Shown one piece after another: positions 1 through 7,052 of a DNA stretch of 8,174 nt. The stretch is from JAWUXM01 sp034111325 (GTDB taxonomy: Bacteria; Pseudomonadota; Alphaproteobacteria; Rickettsiales; JABIRX01): assembly GCA_034111325.1 (NCBI GenBank), contig JAWUXM010000014.1, forward strand, positions 1-8,174, read 5' to 3'. The notes under the pieces were generated by a model that saw nothing but the letters and a program-made list of their open reading frames with translations, did not search any database and had not been told where the DNA came from. Made by a program: the position numbers and the translations under genes. Position 1 is the stretch's first letter. Every line of letters begins with the position of its first letter.

Positions 1-7
1 TTAGATT

Positions 8-1291
8 TTAAGAGGAGCGATGGATCTTAGCACCACACTTACGTAACTTCTCTTCAAGATTTTCATAACCACGATCAAGGTGATAAATGCGGGTTAGAGT
101 AGTCTCACCTTTGGCAGCCATGGCAGCGAGGACTAAAGCGACAGATGCACGTAAATCAGTTGCCATCACTTCAGCACCTTTTAGCGTTTTAACACCTTTG
201 ATAATTGCCTCATTACCATTATCTTCAATATCAGCGCCCATGCGGCGTAGCTCTGCTACATGCATGAAGCGGTTTTCAAAAATAGATTCGGTGATTTTGG
301 ATTTTCCTTCTGCTATGCTAAGCAGTGCCATAAATTGTGCTTGCATATCAGTAGGGAAGCCAGGGAAAGCCATGGTTTCAATGTTAAAAGCTTTGAAATT
401 TTTCTTGGTGGATTCAATTATTACTCCTGTTTTTGTAGCAGTGAGTTTAGCACCAGCCTTTTTCAACTCTTTTTTGATAGGGTCAAAAATCTCCATATCA
501 ATATTATCGAGCTCTAATTTGCCATTGGTGATTAATGCGGCAATAGCGAATGTTCCTGCCTCAACCCGATCAGGGATCATAGTGATTTCTGCGCCATGTA
601 GATTCTTCACTCCAATGATTTGGATTGTCCGTTCTGCAGTGATTTCAATGTTAGCTCCCATTTGTTGAAGCATAGCGATCAAATTAGTAACTTCAGGCTC
701 TATCGCGGCGTTGGTGATAATTGTTGTGCCTTTCGCAAGGGAGGCGGCCATAATGGCGTTTGCCGTGCCAGTTACGGTTATTTTAGCAAAATCTATTTTA
801 GCACCTTTCAAGCCACCTTTGGCAAATGCGTGAATATAGCCGTCTTTGATATCGATTTTTGCGCCTAATGCTTCCAAAGCTTGTAAATGTAGACCAACAG
901 GGCGAGTGCCAATTGCACAACCGCCAGGAAGGGAAACTATGGCTTTGCCAAAACGCCCAACCAAAGGACCTAGAACTAGAATCGAGGCGCGCATTCTTGA
1001 AACGAGATCATAAGGTGCGGTGTCGCTTTTAAGTTTTTTGGTTTTAAAACTTAACGTTCTCCCACGTGCACCATCGAGCATACCATCATCAACAATCTCA
1101 ACCCCTGTTCCAAGTGTGGCCAGTAAATTTGCCATGATTGAAATATCCACCAAATGTGGAAGATTGTGAATGATAATTTTTTTATCAGTTAGTAAACTTG
1201 CCGCCATTGCTGGCAAAGAAGAGTTTTTTGAGCCACTGATACGGATTCTACCGTTTAATTTAGTGCCGCCTTGGATAATTAATTTTTGCAA
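8..1291 (-). CDS. murA: UDP-N-acetylglucosamine 1-carboxyvinyltransferase (MurA)
   Basis: MurA transfers enolpyruvate from phosphoenolpyruvate to UDP-GlcNAc, the first committed cytoplasmic step of peptidoglycan synthesis. The 427-residue product is near the usual family length of about 420 and looks complete. Visible landmarks are the N-terminal KLIIQGG strand, SGSKNSSLP at about 19-27 with Lys22, the catalytic loop LPGGCAIGTRP with Cys125 (the Cys form that fosfomycin alkylates, not the resistant Asp form), PDRVEAGTF at 240-248, and FPTDMQAQ with Asp315 as the likely general base. The start is TTG at 1289-1291: no ATG lies between it and the dcd stop, a weak purine-rich ribosome site (AGAGAG) sits 5 nt upstream, and MQKLIIQGG aligns with normal MurA N-termini. 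The gene follows dcd after 18 nt, so co-transcription is likely. Its presence implies that this organism still makes peptidoglycan precursors. Confidence 0.97.
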   Translation of the reverse strand: MQKLIIQGGTKLNGRIRISGSKNSSLPAMAASLLTDKKIIIHNLPHLVDISIMANLLATLGTGVEIVDDGMLDGARGRTLSFKTKKLKSDTAPYDLVSRMRASILVLGPLVGRFGKAIVSLPGGCAIGTRPVGLHLQALEALGAKIDIKDGYIHAFAKGGLKGAKIDFAKITVTGTANAIMAASLAKGTTIITNAAIEPEVTNLIAMLQQMGANIEITAERTIQIIGVKNLHGAEITMIPDRVEAGTFAIAALITNGKLELDNIDMEIFDPIKKELKKAGAKLTATKTGVIIESTKKNFKAFNIETMAFPGFPTDMQAQFMALLSIAEGKSKITESIFENRFMHVAELRRMGADIEDNGNEAIIKGVKTLKGAEVMATDLRASVALVLAAMAAKGETTLTRIYHLDRGYENLEEKLRKCGAKIHRSS

Positions 1292-1309
1292 TTTATCTCT
1301 CTTTATTGA

Positions 1310-1879
1310 TTATAATTTCGGTAAGGTAACGCCAGTTTGGTTCATATATTTGCCAGACCGGTCTTTATATGAAGTCTCGCAAATTTCATTGGCTTTTAAA
1401 AATATGAACTGACAAGCGCCTTCGCCAGCGTAGATTTTTGCGGGTAATGGGGTGGTGTTGGAGAATTCTAAAGTAACATGACCTTCCCATTCAGGTTCTA
1501 GCGGGGTGACGTTAACGATAATGCCGCAGCGTGCATATGTCGATTTCCCGACGCAAATAACTAGTGTATCACGCGGAATGCGGAAATATTCAACTGTACG
1601 TGCTAGTACAAAGCTATTAGGTGGAACAATGCAAACATCTGTTGTGCGATTAACGAAGCTTTCATTAGAAAAGTTTTTTGGATCAACTACAGCAGAATTC
1701 ACATTAGTAAAAATCTTAAATTCATCTGCAACCCGTGCATCATAGCCATATGACGAGACTCCATAGGAAATCGCTCCTTCTTTTTTGGCATTTTCCTTTT
1801 GCAATACATCAATAAAAGGTTCGATCATTTTCTCTTCATTAGCCATTTTGCGAATCCATTTATCAGACATTACAGACAT
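1310..1879 (-). CDS. dcd: dCTP deaminase (Dcd)
   Basis: Dcd deaminates dCTP to dUTP, which dUTPase then converts to dUMP for thymidylate synthesis. The product is 189 residues, a normal length for the trimeric dUTPase-fold deaminases. The core is highly conserved: SYGVSSYGYDARV at about 38-50, VDPKNF at 65-70, the nucleotide-binding GKSTYAR at 111-117, and VTPLEPEWEGHVTLEFSNTT at 124-143 with Glu138 at the catalytic position. The C-terminus GKYMNQTGVTLPKL is typical of the alphaproteobacterial form. Met1 is preferred because MSVM-x-DxWIR is the usual alphaproteobacterial N-terminus; Met4 is an alternative. It lies 18 nt upstream of murA and 87 nt downstream of a small basic ORF. That 87-nt gap shows no clear terminator. 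Confidence 0.97.
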   Translation of the reverse strand: MSVMSDKWIRKMANEEKMIEPFIDVLQKENAKKEGAISYGVSSYGYDARVADEFKIFTNVNSAVVDPKNFSNESFVNRTTDVCIVPPNSFVLARTVEYFRIPRDTLVICVGKSTYARCGIIVNVTPLEPEWEGHVTLEFSNTTPLPAKIYAGEGACQFIFLKANEICETSYKDRSGKYMNQTGVTLPKL

Positions 1880-1966
1880 ATTTCTATCAAATCATAGTTA
1901 TAAACTGGCTGCATCTTAGAAAATAATCTGCAAAACGCCACTAGATTTTATGAGATCTTGCTTTAG

Positions 1967-2251
1967 CTATTTTTTTACGGACTTCCAGCGGTCAAGGGCG
2001 CGTAATCTCGCAGCGGCAATGCGCCCTTGAATTTTCTTAATTTTCCTCAGTATGTTATTTCCTTTATCAGGTGTCCAACCACCTTTTAGGCTAAGTTTCT
2101 TGAGTTGTTTTCTGCTTAAGTCATTGCCTTTTTGGCGGCTTGCAGCTTGGCGTTGCGCACGAATCGCAGTCATGATTAGCGCAATCTTTTTCATGCGTGC
2201 ACGAATCAGCGCTTTTTTCTTAAGTGGTTTTCTGGTTTTTTTGAATAGCAT
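1967..2251 (-). CDS. Unrecognised small, very basic protein (94 aa)
   Basis: I do not recognise this protein. The 94-residue product has 20 Lys and 12 Arg against 3 Asp and no Glu, so it would carry a strong positive charge along its whole length. It looks mainly helical, with basic repeats such as RKPLKKKALIRARMKK at 7-22 and a C-terminal block IQGRIAAARLRALDRW; a more specific segment, LKGGWTPDKGNN, lies in between. There is no signal peptide or membrane segment. The composition suggests nucleic-acid or ribosome binding, but that is inference only. The ATG at 2249-2251 has AAGGAG just 1 nt before it, closer than usual. The gene begins inside the upstream 44-aa ORF (32-nt overlap, different frame) and ends 87 nt before dcd. 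Position within a same-strand gene series supports it; the low-complexity content weakens it. Confidence 0.55.
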   Translation of the reverse strand: MLFKKTRKPLKKKALIRARMKKIALIMTAIRAQRQAASRQKGNDLSRKQLKKLSLKGGWTPDKGNNILRKIKKIQGRIAAARLRALDRWKSVKK

Positions 2252-2354
2252 TCTCCTTTTTTGCTGATGGTTTTGGTGCGGCGTTTTGTTTGCGACGTTT
2301 TAGATTATCACGTAAATTTTGTGCTAATAAATCAGCGTTTTTTTTATTTGTCAT
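2220..2354 (-). CDS. Small basic protein (44 aa) overlapping the aspS stop
   Basis: This short ORF begins with ATG at 2352-2354, inside the last codons of aspS (11-nt overlap), an arrangement typical of translational coupling. It encodes 44 residues with a helical, charged start (MTNKKNADLLAQNLRDNLKR) followed by a Lys/Gln/Asn-rich tail. The pattern of a short acidic/polar start, then LxxNLRxNLKRRK, resembles very small alphaproteobacterial proteins of unknown function that I remember near murA; I cannot confirm that here. It ends with TAA at 2220-2222, within the next small ORF. There is no transmembrane or signal segment. The alternative is that it is a chance frame, but its exact coupling to aspS and the absence of any other reading of this interval make a real gene the better choice. 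Confidence 0.55.
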   Translation of the reverse strand: MTNKKNADLLAQNLRDNLKRRKQNAAPKPSAKKENAIQKNQKTT

Positions 2355-4152
2355 CACCAGAGAGAATTTTGAGAGCATTCTTGCTTAATTCAATATTGAG
2401 CTCCTTTAATTGCTTTTCATCAACAATATTCGGTGCATTCATCAATAAATCTTGTGCTGTGCCATTCATCGGGAAAGCAATCACTTCCCTGATATTTAAT
2501 GTATCAGCGATTAACATGACCATACGGTCAATCCCAGGTGCGATGCCGCCATGTGGTGGCGCACCAAATTTAAATGCACGAATTACACCGCCAAATTTAT
2601 CATCGACAGTTTTTGCATCATAGCCAGCAATATCAAAAGCCTTATACATAATTTCTGGCTTATGGTTACGAATAGCGCCGCTGGAAAGTTCAACACCATT
2701 ACAAACTACGTCATATTGATAAGCTAAAATATCTAATGGGTCTTTATCTAACGCTGCCATTCCGCCTTGCGGCATTGAGAAGGGATTATGACTGAAATCG
2801 ATTTTACCAGTTTCCTCATCTAATTCATAGAAAGGATAATCAACTACCCAACAAAATTTAAACACATCTTGTTCGATGATTTCTAATTGTTGAGCGATTT
2901 GTGTTCTAACTTTACCAGCGATGTTCGCAGCTTTATTAGCTTTGTCACAAGCGAAGAAAACACCATCACCATCATTTAAATTAGCGAGTTTTTTGAGTTC
3001 AGCTAATTGTTCTTCAGTTAGGAATTTTGCAATAGGGCTTTTGACAGTGCCATCAGCACAGAAAATAATGTAAGCCAAGCCTCCCGCACCTTCCTTAATG
3101 GCAAATTCGATCATTTTATCAAAGAAGCTACGTGGCTTATCTGCGCAATTTGGTGCAGGAATTGCACGTACAACGGAGCCTTTTTTGATGTTGTTAGCAA
3201 AAATAGTAAATTCACTTTCAGCGAAAATCTCAGTGACATCACTAATGATGATTGGATTACGCATATCAGGCTTGTCACAGCCATATTTAAGCATTGCATC
3301 ATGATAGCTAATGCGAGGAAAAGTTCCGTCCTCATTAACTATAACTTTTTTATTGGAAAATTTCTCGAAAGTATTTTTAAGTAATGGTTCAATCACATTG
3401 AAAACATCTTCTTGTGTGGCGAAAGCCATCTCCATATCTAATTGATAAAACTCACCCGGAGAGCGATCCGCCCTTGCATCTTCATCTCTAAAACATGGCG
3501 CAATTTGGAAATATTTATCAAAGCCAGAAGCCATCAATAATTGTTTAAATTGTTGAGGAGCTTGTGGTAAAGCGTAGAATTTCCCTGGATGTAGGCGGCT
3601 TGGCACAAGGAAATCACGTGCGCCTTCTGGTGAGGAGGCGGTAAGAATTGGCGTTTGAATTTCCAAAAACTTTTGCTCTTGCATTTGCGTGCGCAAATAA
3701 GCAATGATCTCGCTGCGTAGAATTATATTATCGTGAATTTCCTTGCGGCGCAAATCCAAAAAGCGATATTTCAAACGTAAATCTTCAGGGTAATTTTCAT
3801 TATCATTAACTTGGAAGGGAATCTGTTCAGCGGCAGATTCAATAATCAATTTGCTAATCACTACTTCAATTTCGCCAGTAGGGAGGTTTTTATTAGCAGC
3901 ATTGCTACTACGTGCGACAATTTTGCCTTCAATAGTTACGACCGATTCTAATTTTATACGGGCAAACTCATCAACATGTTTATTGCTACCAGATTCAACA
4001 ACGCATTGGGTGATTCCGTAATGGTCACGAATATCGAGAAAAAGTAAATCACCATGGTCACGTTTGCCATTTACCCAACCAGAAAGCTTTACGGTTTGGT
4101 CAATATGGTCTTTGTTTAATTCGTTACAACTATGTGTTCTAAATTGATGCAT
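2344..4152 (-). CDS. aspS: Aspartyl-tRNA synthetase, bacterial type (AspRS)
   Basis: AspS charges tRNA with aspartate in the cytoplasm. The 602-residue class II enzyme is complete and of normal bacterial length. The N-terminal OB-fold anticodon domain covers about 1-110 (VKLSGWVNGKRDHG at 21-34). The catalytic core follows: EGARDFLVPSR at 176-186, QAPQQFKQ at 197-204, motif 2 FRDEDARADR at 221-230, and motif 3 with PGIDR at 539-543. The bacterial GAD insertion domain lies at about 290-420 (KGSVVRAIPAPN, EGAGGLAYI). SPGEFYQ after motif 2 and FSHNPFSMPQGG at 453-464 are alphaproteobacterial forms. His33 in RDHG matches enzymes regarded as non-discriminating (charging both tRNA-Asp and tRNA-Asn), where E. 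coli has Leu. No clear ribosome site precedes the ATG at 4150-4152, and the upstream region carries a paired hairpin repeat. Confidence 0.98.
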   Translation of the reverse strand: MHQFRTHSCNELNKDHIDQTVKLSGWVNGKRDHGDLLFLDIRDHYGITQCVVESGSNKHVDEFARIKLESVVTIEGKIVARSSNAANKNLPTGEIEVVISKLIIESAAEQIPFQVNDNENYPEDLRLKYRFLDLRRKEIHDNIILRSEIIAYLRTQMQEQKFLEIQTPILTASSPEGARDFLVPSRLHPGKFYALPQAPQQFKQLLMASGFDKYFQIAPCFRDEDARADRSPGEFYQLDMEMAFATQEDVFNVIEPLLKNTFEKFSNKKVIVNEDGTFPRISYHDAMLKYGCDKPDMRNPIIISDVTEIFAESEFTIFANNIKKGSVVRAIPAPNCADKPRSFFDKMIEFAIKEGAGGLAYIIFCADGTVKSPIAKFLTEEQLAELKKLANLNDGDGVFFACDKANKAANIAGKVRTQIAQQLEIIEQDVFKFCWVVDYPFYELDEETGKIDFSHNPFSMPQGGMAALDKDPLDILAYQYDVVCNGVELSSGAIRNHKPEIMYKAFDIAGYDAKTVDDKFGGVIRAFKFGAPPHGGIAPGIDRMVMLIADTLNIREVIAFPMNGTAQDLLMNAPNIVDEKQLKELNIELSKNALKILSGDDK

Positions 4153-4174
4153 TTTTTTATGTTTTGATTTTTAT

Positions 4175-4288
4175 TGTCATTGCCTGAATCGTTTGCGATT
4201 CTAGGGCAAATCCATACTTACTCAGTCAGTTATCTTGCTCGTTATTTATGGATCGCCCTAGAATTTCTATGAAATTCAGGCGATGACA
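4175..4288. repeat. Inverted pair of hairpin-forming (REP-like) repeat units
   Basis: Two 42-bp units, at 4175-4216 and 4247-4288, face each other across a 30-bp spacer. Read outside-in, both start TGTCAT, have GCCTGAAT next, and end with GGGC then ATCCATA. Each unit is itself a hairpin. In the left unit GAATCG (4186-4191) pairs with CGATTC (4196-4201). In the right unit GAATTTC (4261-4267) pairs with GAAATTC (4271-4277). The stem base also differs in a paired way: TTGCC with GGCAA on the left, TCGCC with GGCGA on the right. The TGTCATTGC...ATCCA layout resembles the dispersed intergenic palindromes known from many proteobacteria, including Rickettsiales (recalled, not searched). It fills the gap between the proB stop and the aspS start, so it could also act as a terminator for proB or a leader structure for aspS. 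Confidence 0.85.
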
Positions 4289-4371
4289 CAAGGAAAAAGC
4301 AAACTGATGTTTTTCATCGGAGTATAGCATGGCTGGTTAAAATATAGTTCAAATGTTATTTAGCAAGATTT

Positions 4372-5487
4372 CTAGATATCAGCTAGAACCATATTATCCC
4401 GATGGATAATTTCGTCTTGTCCGTCATAACCAAGAATTTGTTGGATTGAGCTCGAGCTTTGCCCTTTGAGCTTTTCTGCTTCGTCAAAATCATAATTAAT
4501 TAAGCCACGAGCGATTAGCTCACCATCAAGGCTTTTAATGAGTACGGAATCACCTTTGCTGAACTTGCCTGTTATTCTTTTAATACCGACTGCGAGTAGG
4601 CTATTGCCTTTGCCTAATGCCTTTTTGGCGCCATTATCAATGATTATTTTGCCACTAACTTCTAAGCACATAATCCATTTTTTACGGGCGGAGATGGGGT
4701 CGGATTTTGATTTGAAAAGCGTTGCAATTTTGTCTTGATTAAGCTTAGTGAGGGGATTGTCATACTCACCTTTAGTGATAATCATGTCGCTACCGCTAGC
4801 AAGGGCGATTTGCCCTGCAATTAATTTGCTATACATGCCGCCTGTACCAACATCACTTATACTATCGCCAGCCATCGCAAGAATTTCATCAGTAATTTCA
4901 TCAACCTCGTGAAGCATAGTGGCGGATTTGTCTAATTTTGGGTTGGCAGTATACATGCCATCAATGTCAGAGAGTAAAACCAGTAGATTAGAGCTAGTCA
5001 TTTGGGCGATACGTGCAGCCAAGCGGTCATTATCACTAAAGCGAATCTCTTTCGTGGCAACTGTGTCATTTTCATTAATCACTGGCACAATGTCCATTTC
5101 CAGTAATTTGTTGATTGTATTGTTGGCGTTGAGGTAGCGGCGACGATTCTCTGAATCATCAATAGTGACTAAAATTTGTGATATATTTTGTTTGGCTTTC
5201 GCAAAGGCATCTTGAAAATGCTTGATTAAGTAAGTTTGCCCATATGAGGCAACAGCTTGCTTTTCTGCTATTTTTAAGGATTTACGGTGAATGTTTAGAT
5301 ATTTACAACCAACTGCAATTGAGCCAGAAGTGACGATGATAATTTCCATATCATAGTCTTTTCTTAGGCGCGCAACGTCGTCTGCAAGGGTTTCTAGCCA
5401 CTTTGTGCGTACATTGCCTTTATTATCTATGATTAGTGCTGAACCGATTTTAATAACGATTCGCTTGTAGGAGCTTAGGTCAAACAT
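4372..5487 (-). CDS. proB: Glutamate 5-kinase with PUA domain (ProB)
   Basis: ProB phosphorylates the gamma-carboxylate of glutamate with ATP, the first and usually feedback-controlled step of proline synthesis. The 371-residue protein has the complete two-domain layout. The amino-acid kinase domain spans about 1-260: KIGS at 13-16, TSGSIAVG at 53-60, NENDTV at 138-143, SDND at 151-154, LSDIDGMYT at 172-180 and VGTGGMYSK at 213-221. A C-terminal PUA domain covers about 275-365 (GKIIIDNGAKKALGKGNSLL). All expected substrate and ATP motifs are present, so it should be active. The partner ProA is not in this window. The ATG at 5485-5487 is the only start that keeps the KIxSA strand whole; its ribosome site is weak. 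It is divergent from bolA and ends about 84 bp before the paired hairpin repeat upstream of aspS. Confidence 0.96.
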   Translation of the reverse strand: MFDLSSYKRIVIKIGSALIIDNKGNVRTKWLETLADDVARLRKDYDMEIIIVTSGSIAVGCKYLNIHRKSLKIAEKQAVASYGQTYLIKHFQDAFAKAKQNISQILVTIDDSENRRRYLNANNTINKLLEMDIVPVINENDTVATKEIRFSDNDRLAARIAQMTSSNLLVLLSDIDGMYTANPKLDKSATMLHEVDEITDEILAMAGDSISDVGTGGMYSKLIAGQIALASGSDMIITKGEYDNPLTKLNQDKIATLFKSKSDPISARKKWIMCLEVSGKIIIDNGAKKALGKGNSLLAVGIKRITGKFSKGDSVLIKSLDGELIARGLINYDFDEAEKLKGQSSSSIQQILGYDGQDEIIHRDNMVLADI

Positions 5488-5556
5488 TGTATTGATAAAT
5501 CCACTAGGATAAGTTAGAGAGTGTGCAAGGAAACAAACTATACTAAATATATAAAA
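5488..5556. promoter_or_regulatory. Divergent intergenic region between proB and bolA
   Basis: This 69-bp AT-rich gap must carry the start signals for both proB (leftward) and the bolA series (rightward), unless bolA starts at the earlier GTG at 5521. On the plus strand TTGATA at 5492-5497 could be a -35 element, with TAGAGA at 5515-5520 as a poor -10 after 17 bp. AAGGA at 5528-5532 is too far (24 nt) from the ATG at 5557 to be a normal ribosome site for it. No operator-like palindrome is obvious. The region is supported by gene layout; the individual promoter boxes are weak. Confidence 0.35.
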
Positions 5557-5787
5557 ATGGCAATAGCAGAAAATATCTTAAATGGAATGCTCATAGAAGC
5601 TTTTCCTGCGGCAGAAATAAAAATCATTGATTTAGCTGGCGACGGTGACCATTATGAGGTGCATATTGCGGATAGCTCTTTTGCAGGGATGTCGAAAATT
5701 GCACAACATAAATTAGTCTACCAAGCCTTAGGTGATAAGGTCGGCGGAGATTTACACGCACTTGCTTTAAAAACTTCAATTAAATAA
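5557..5787 (+). CDS. BolA/IbaG-family protein
   Basis: This is a BolA-family partner of CGFS glutaredoxins. Such pairs share a [2Fe-2S] cluster and are involved in iron-sulfur cluster traffic and iron sensing in the cytoplasm. From the ATG at 5557 the product is 76 residues, the usual size for this subgroup. Visible features are the loop GDGDHYEV at 29-36 with His32, the FAGMSKIAQHKLVY segment at 42-55 and LHALALKTS at 66-74 with the invariant His67, the two histidines expected near the shared cluster. The frame is open further up to a GTG at 5521, which would add 12 poorly conserved residues (MCKETNYTKYIK); family alignment favours the ATG start. The CGFS glutaredoxin starts 9 nt after the stop, which strongly supports the functional link. 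Confidence 0.93.
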   Translation: MAIAENILNGMLIEAFPAAEIKIIDLAGDGDHYEVHIADSSFAGMSKIAQHKLVYQALGDKVGGDLHALALKTSIK

Positions 5788-5796
5788 ATAGAAATT

Positions 5797-6117
5797 ATGT
5801 CTGACATTAATAAAAAGATCGAAGAACAAATAAACTCTAATGATGTAGTACTCTACATGAAAGGCAGTACGGACTTTCCACAATGCGGTTTTTCATCTGT
5901 AACTGTGCAAGTTTTAAAAAAATTCAACGTACCTTTTCAGGATGTTGATGTTTTAGCTGATACAGAAATCCGTGAAGGCATAAAAAAATTCAGTGACTGG
6001 CCAACTATTCCACAGCTATATATCAAAGGTGAATTTATTGGTGGTTGCGACATTATCCGTGAAATGCACGATAGTGGTGAGTTTGAGCAATTACTTAAAG
6101 ATAAAAAAATCATATAG
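5797..6117 (+). CDS. grxD: Monothiol CGFS glutaredoxin (Grx4/GrxD type)
   Basis: A 106-residue single-domain monothiol glutaredoxin. The family carries a glutathione-ligated [2Fe-2S] cluster across a dimer, or across a heterodimer with BolA, and acts in iron-sulfur cluster transfer rather than in thiol reduction. The active-site stretch KGSTDFPQCGFS places Cys30 in C-G-F-S (30-33), with Lys22 upstream for glutathione binding. WPTIPQLYIKGEFIGGCD at 68-85 supplies the cis-proline region (TIP) and the GGCD glutathione-binding motif. The only small deviation is STD where KGTPDFPQCGFS is more common. It follows bolA by 9 nt and ends 2 nt before the ABC ATPase start, so the three genes are probably one transcript. 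No strong ribosome site precedes the ATG, which fits coupling to bolA translation. Confidence 0.96.
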   Translation: MSDINKKIEEQINSNDVVLYMKGSTDFPQCGFSSVTVQVLKKFNVPFQDVDVLADTEIREGIKKFSDWPTIPQLYIKGEFIGGCDIIREMHDSGEFEQLLKDKKII

Positions 6118-6119
6118 GC

Positions 6120-7052
6120 ATGCCGTCTAGCAAATCAGCCATAGAAGTTAAGAACCTAGTTAAGAATTATGGTGAGATTGGTCAACCAGGATGTAAAACT
6201 GCGCTTGAGGATTTTCACTTAACCATCAAAAAAGGTCAGATCTTTGGCTTGCTTGGACCAAATGGTGCTGGTAAATCAACTTTTATCAATATCTTGGCAG
6301 GCATTGTCAAGAAAAGCTCTGGGCAGATTAAAGTTGCGGATATTGATATGGATATGCAGCCAATTGCCTTGCGCTATAAACTTGGCATTGTCCCGCAAGA
6401 AATCACTATTGATCCGTTTTTTACAGTCCGCGAAACTTTAGAAATCTACGCTGGCTACTTTGGCGTTAAAAAGAAAGATCGTCGCTCGTTAGAAATTCTC
6501 ACTGCTTTAGGGCTGGCGGATAAGGCCGATGTTAAGCCACGTATGCTCTCTGGCGGAATGAAACGTCGTTTGCTAATCGCTAAAGCTTTAGTGCATAATC
6601 CAGAGATCTTAATTTTAGATGAGCCAACAGCAGGGGTTGATGTTGAATTGCGTTCGCAATTATGGAGCTATGTGCGTAAGTTAAATAATGAAGGAATGAC
6701 GATTTTGCTGACAACTCATTATCTCGAAGAAGCGCAGGAATTATGCGATGAGATTGCGATTATCAACCATGGCAAGGTCATAGCGCAGGATAAAACTGCA
6801 AATCTAATGCGTATTTTAGATAATAAAGAAATTATTATTACTTTAGACAAACCATTAAAAACCTTACCTAAAAAACTTGCCAAACTTGATGCAGAGCTTA
6901 TTAGTGCTGATCGTATTTTAATAAAATATAAAAGCAAAAGAGATTCGATTGATAGCATATTAAAAGATCTTGTGAGCGAGAAATTAGCAATTAAAGACAT
7001 CTCGACAAAAGAGGCGGATTTAGAAGATATATTTAGATATTTGGTGCAATAG
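6120..7052 (+). CDS. ABC-2-type transporter ATP-binding protein
   Basis: The ATPase subunit of an ABC-2-type (YadG/CcmA-like) exporter, expected to act at the inner face of the cytoplasmic membrane; the substrate cannot be told from sequence. The 310-residue protein has a complete nucleotide-binding domain: Walker A GPNGAGKST at 46-54, Q-loop Gln93 in VPQE, signature LSGGMKRR at 143-150, Walker B ILILDEP at 163-169 with catalytic Glu168, D-loop AGVD at 171-174, and H-loop His200 in TTHYLEEA. A C-terminal extension of about 80 residues (230-310) ends with the EADLEDIFRYL helix common in this family. The start lies 2 nt after the glutaredoxin stop. The membrane permease normally encoded directly downstream is missing here; only a 14-codon frame begins at 7078 before stops appear. 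Whether the ATPase still works depends on a permease elsewhere. Confidence 0.94.
   Translation: MPSSKSAIEVKNLVKNYGEIGQPGCKTALEDFHLTIKKGQIFGLLGPNGAGKSTFINILAGIVKKSSGQIKVADIDMDMQPIALRYKLGIVPQEITIDPFFTVRETLEIYAGYFGVKKKDRRSLEILTALGLADKADVKPRMLSGGMKRRLLIAKALVHNPEILILDEPTAGVDVELRSQLWSYVRKLNNEGMTILLTTHYLEEAQELCDEIAIINHGKVIAQDKTANLMRILDNKEIIITLDKPLKTLPKKLAKLDAELISADRILIKYKSKRDSIDSILKDLVSEKLAIKDISTKEADLEDIFRYLVQ

Noticed and set aside
87..668. 193-aa plus-strand open frame inside murA
   Set aside because: It is antisense to murA, whose motifs are complete; the translation has no recognisable features and reflects the reverse of conserved coding sequence.
2240..2252. Possible -1 frameshift site (A AAA AAC in the 44-aa frame) joining the two small ORFs
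   Set aside because: The heptamer is in phase, but a -1 slip leads to a frame that stops after a few codons; the 94-aa ORF is in the +1 frame and has its own ATG and AAGGAG.
3111..3335. 74-aa minus-strand frame inside aspS
   Set aside because: It overlaps the catalytic/GAD region of aspS in another frame on the same strand; no ribosome site, no family features.
4175..4288. tRNA-like or riboswitch reading of the aspS upstream structure
   Set aside because: There is no acceptor CCA, no T-loop consensus, and the two halves are near-identical inverted copies, which fits a repeat pair better than a T-box, tRNA or riboswitch.
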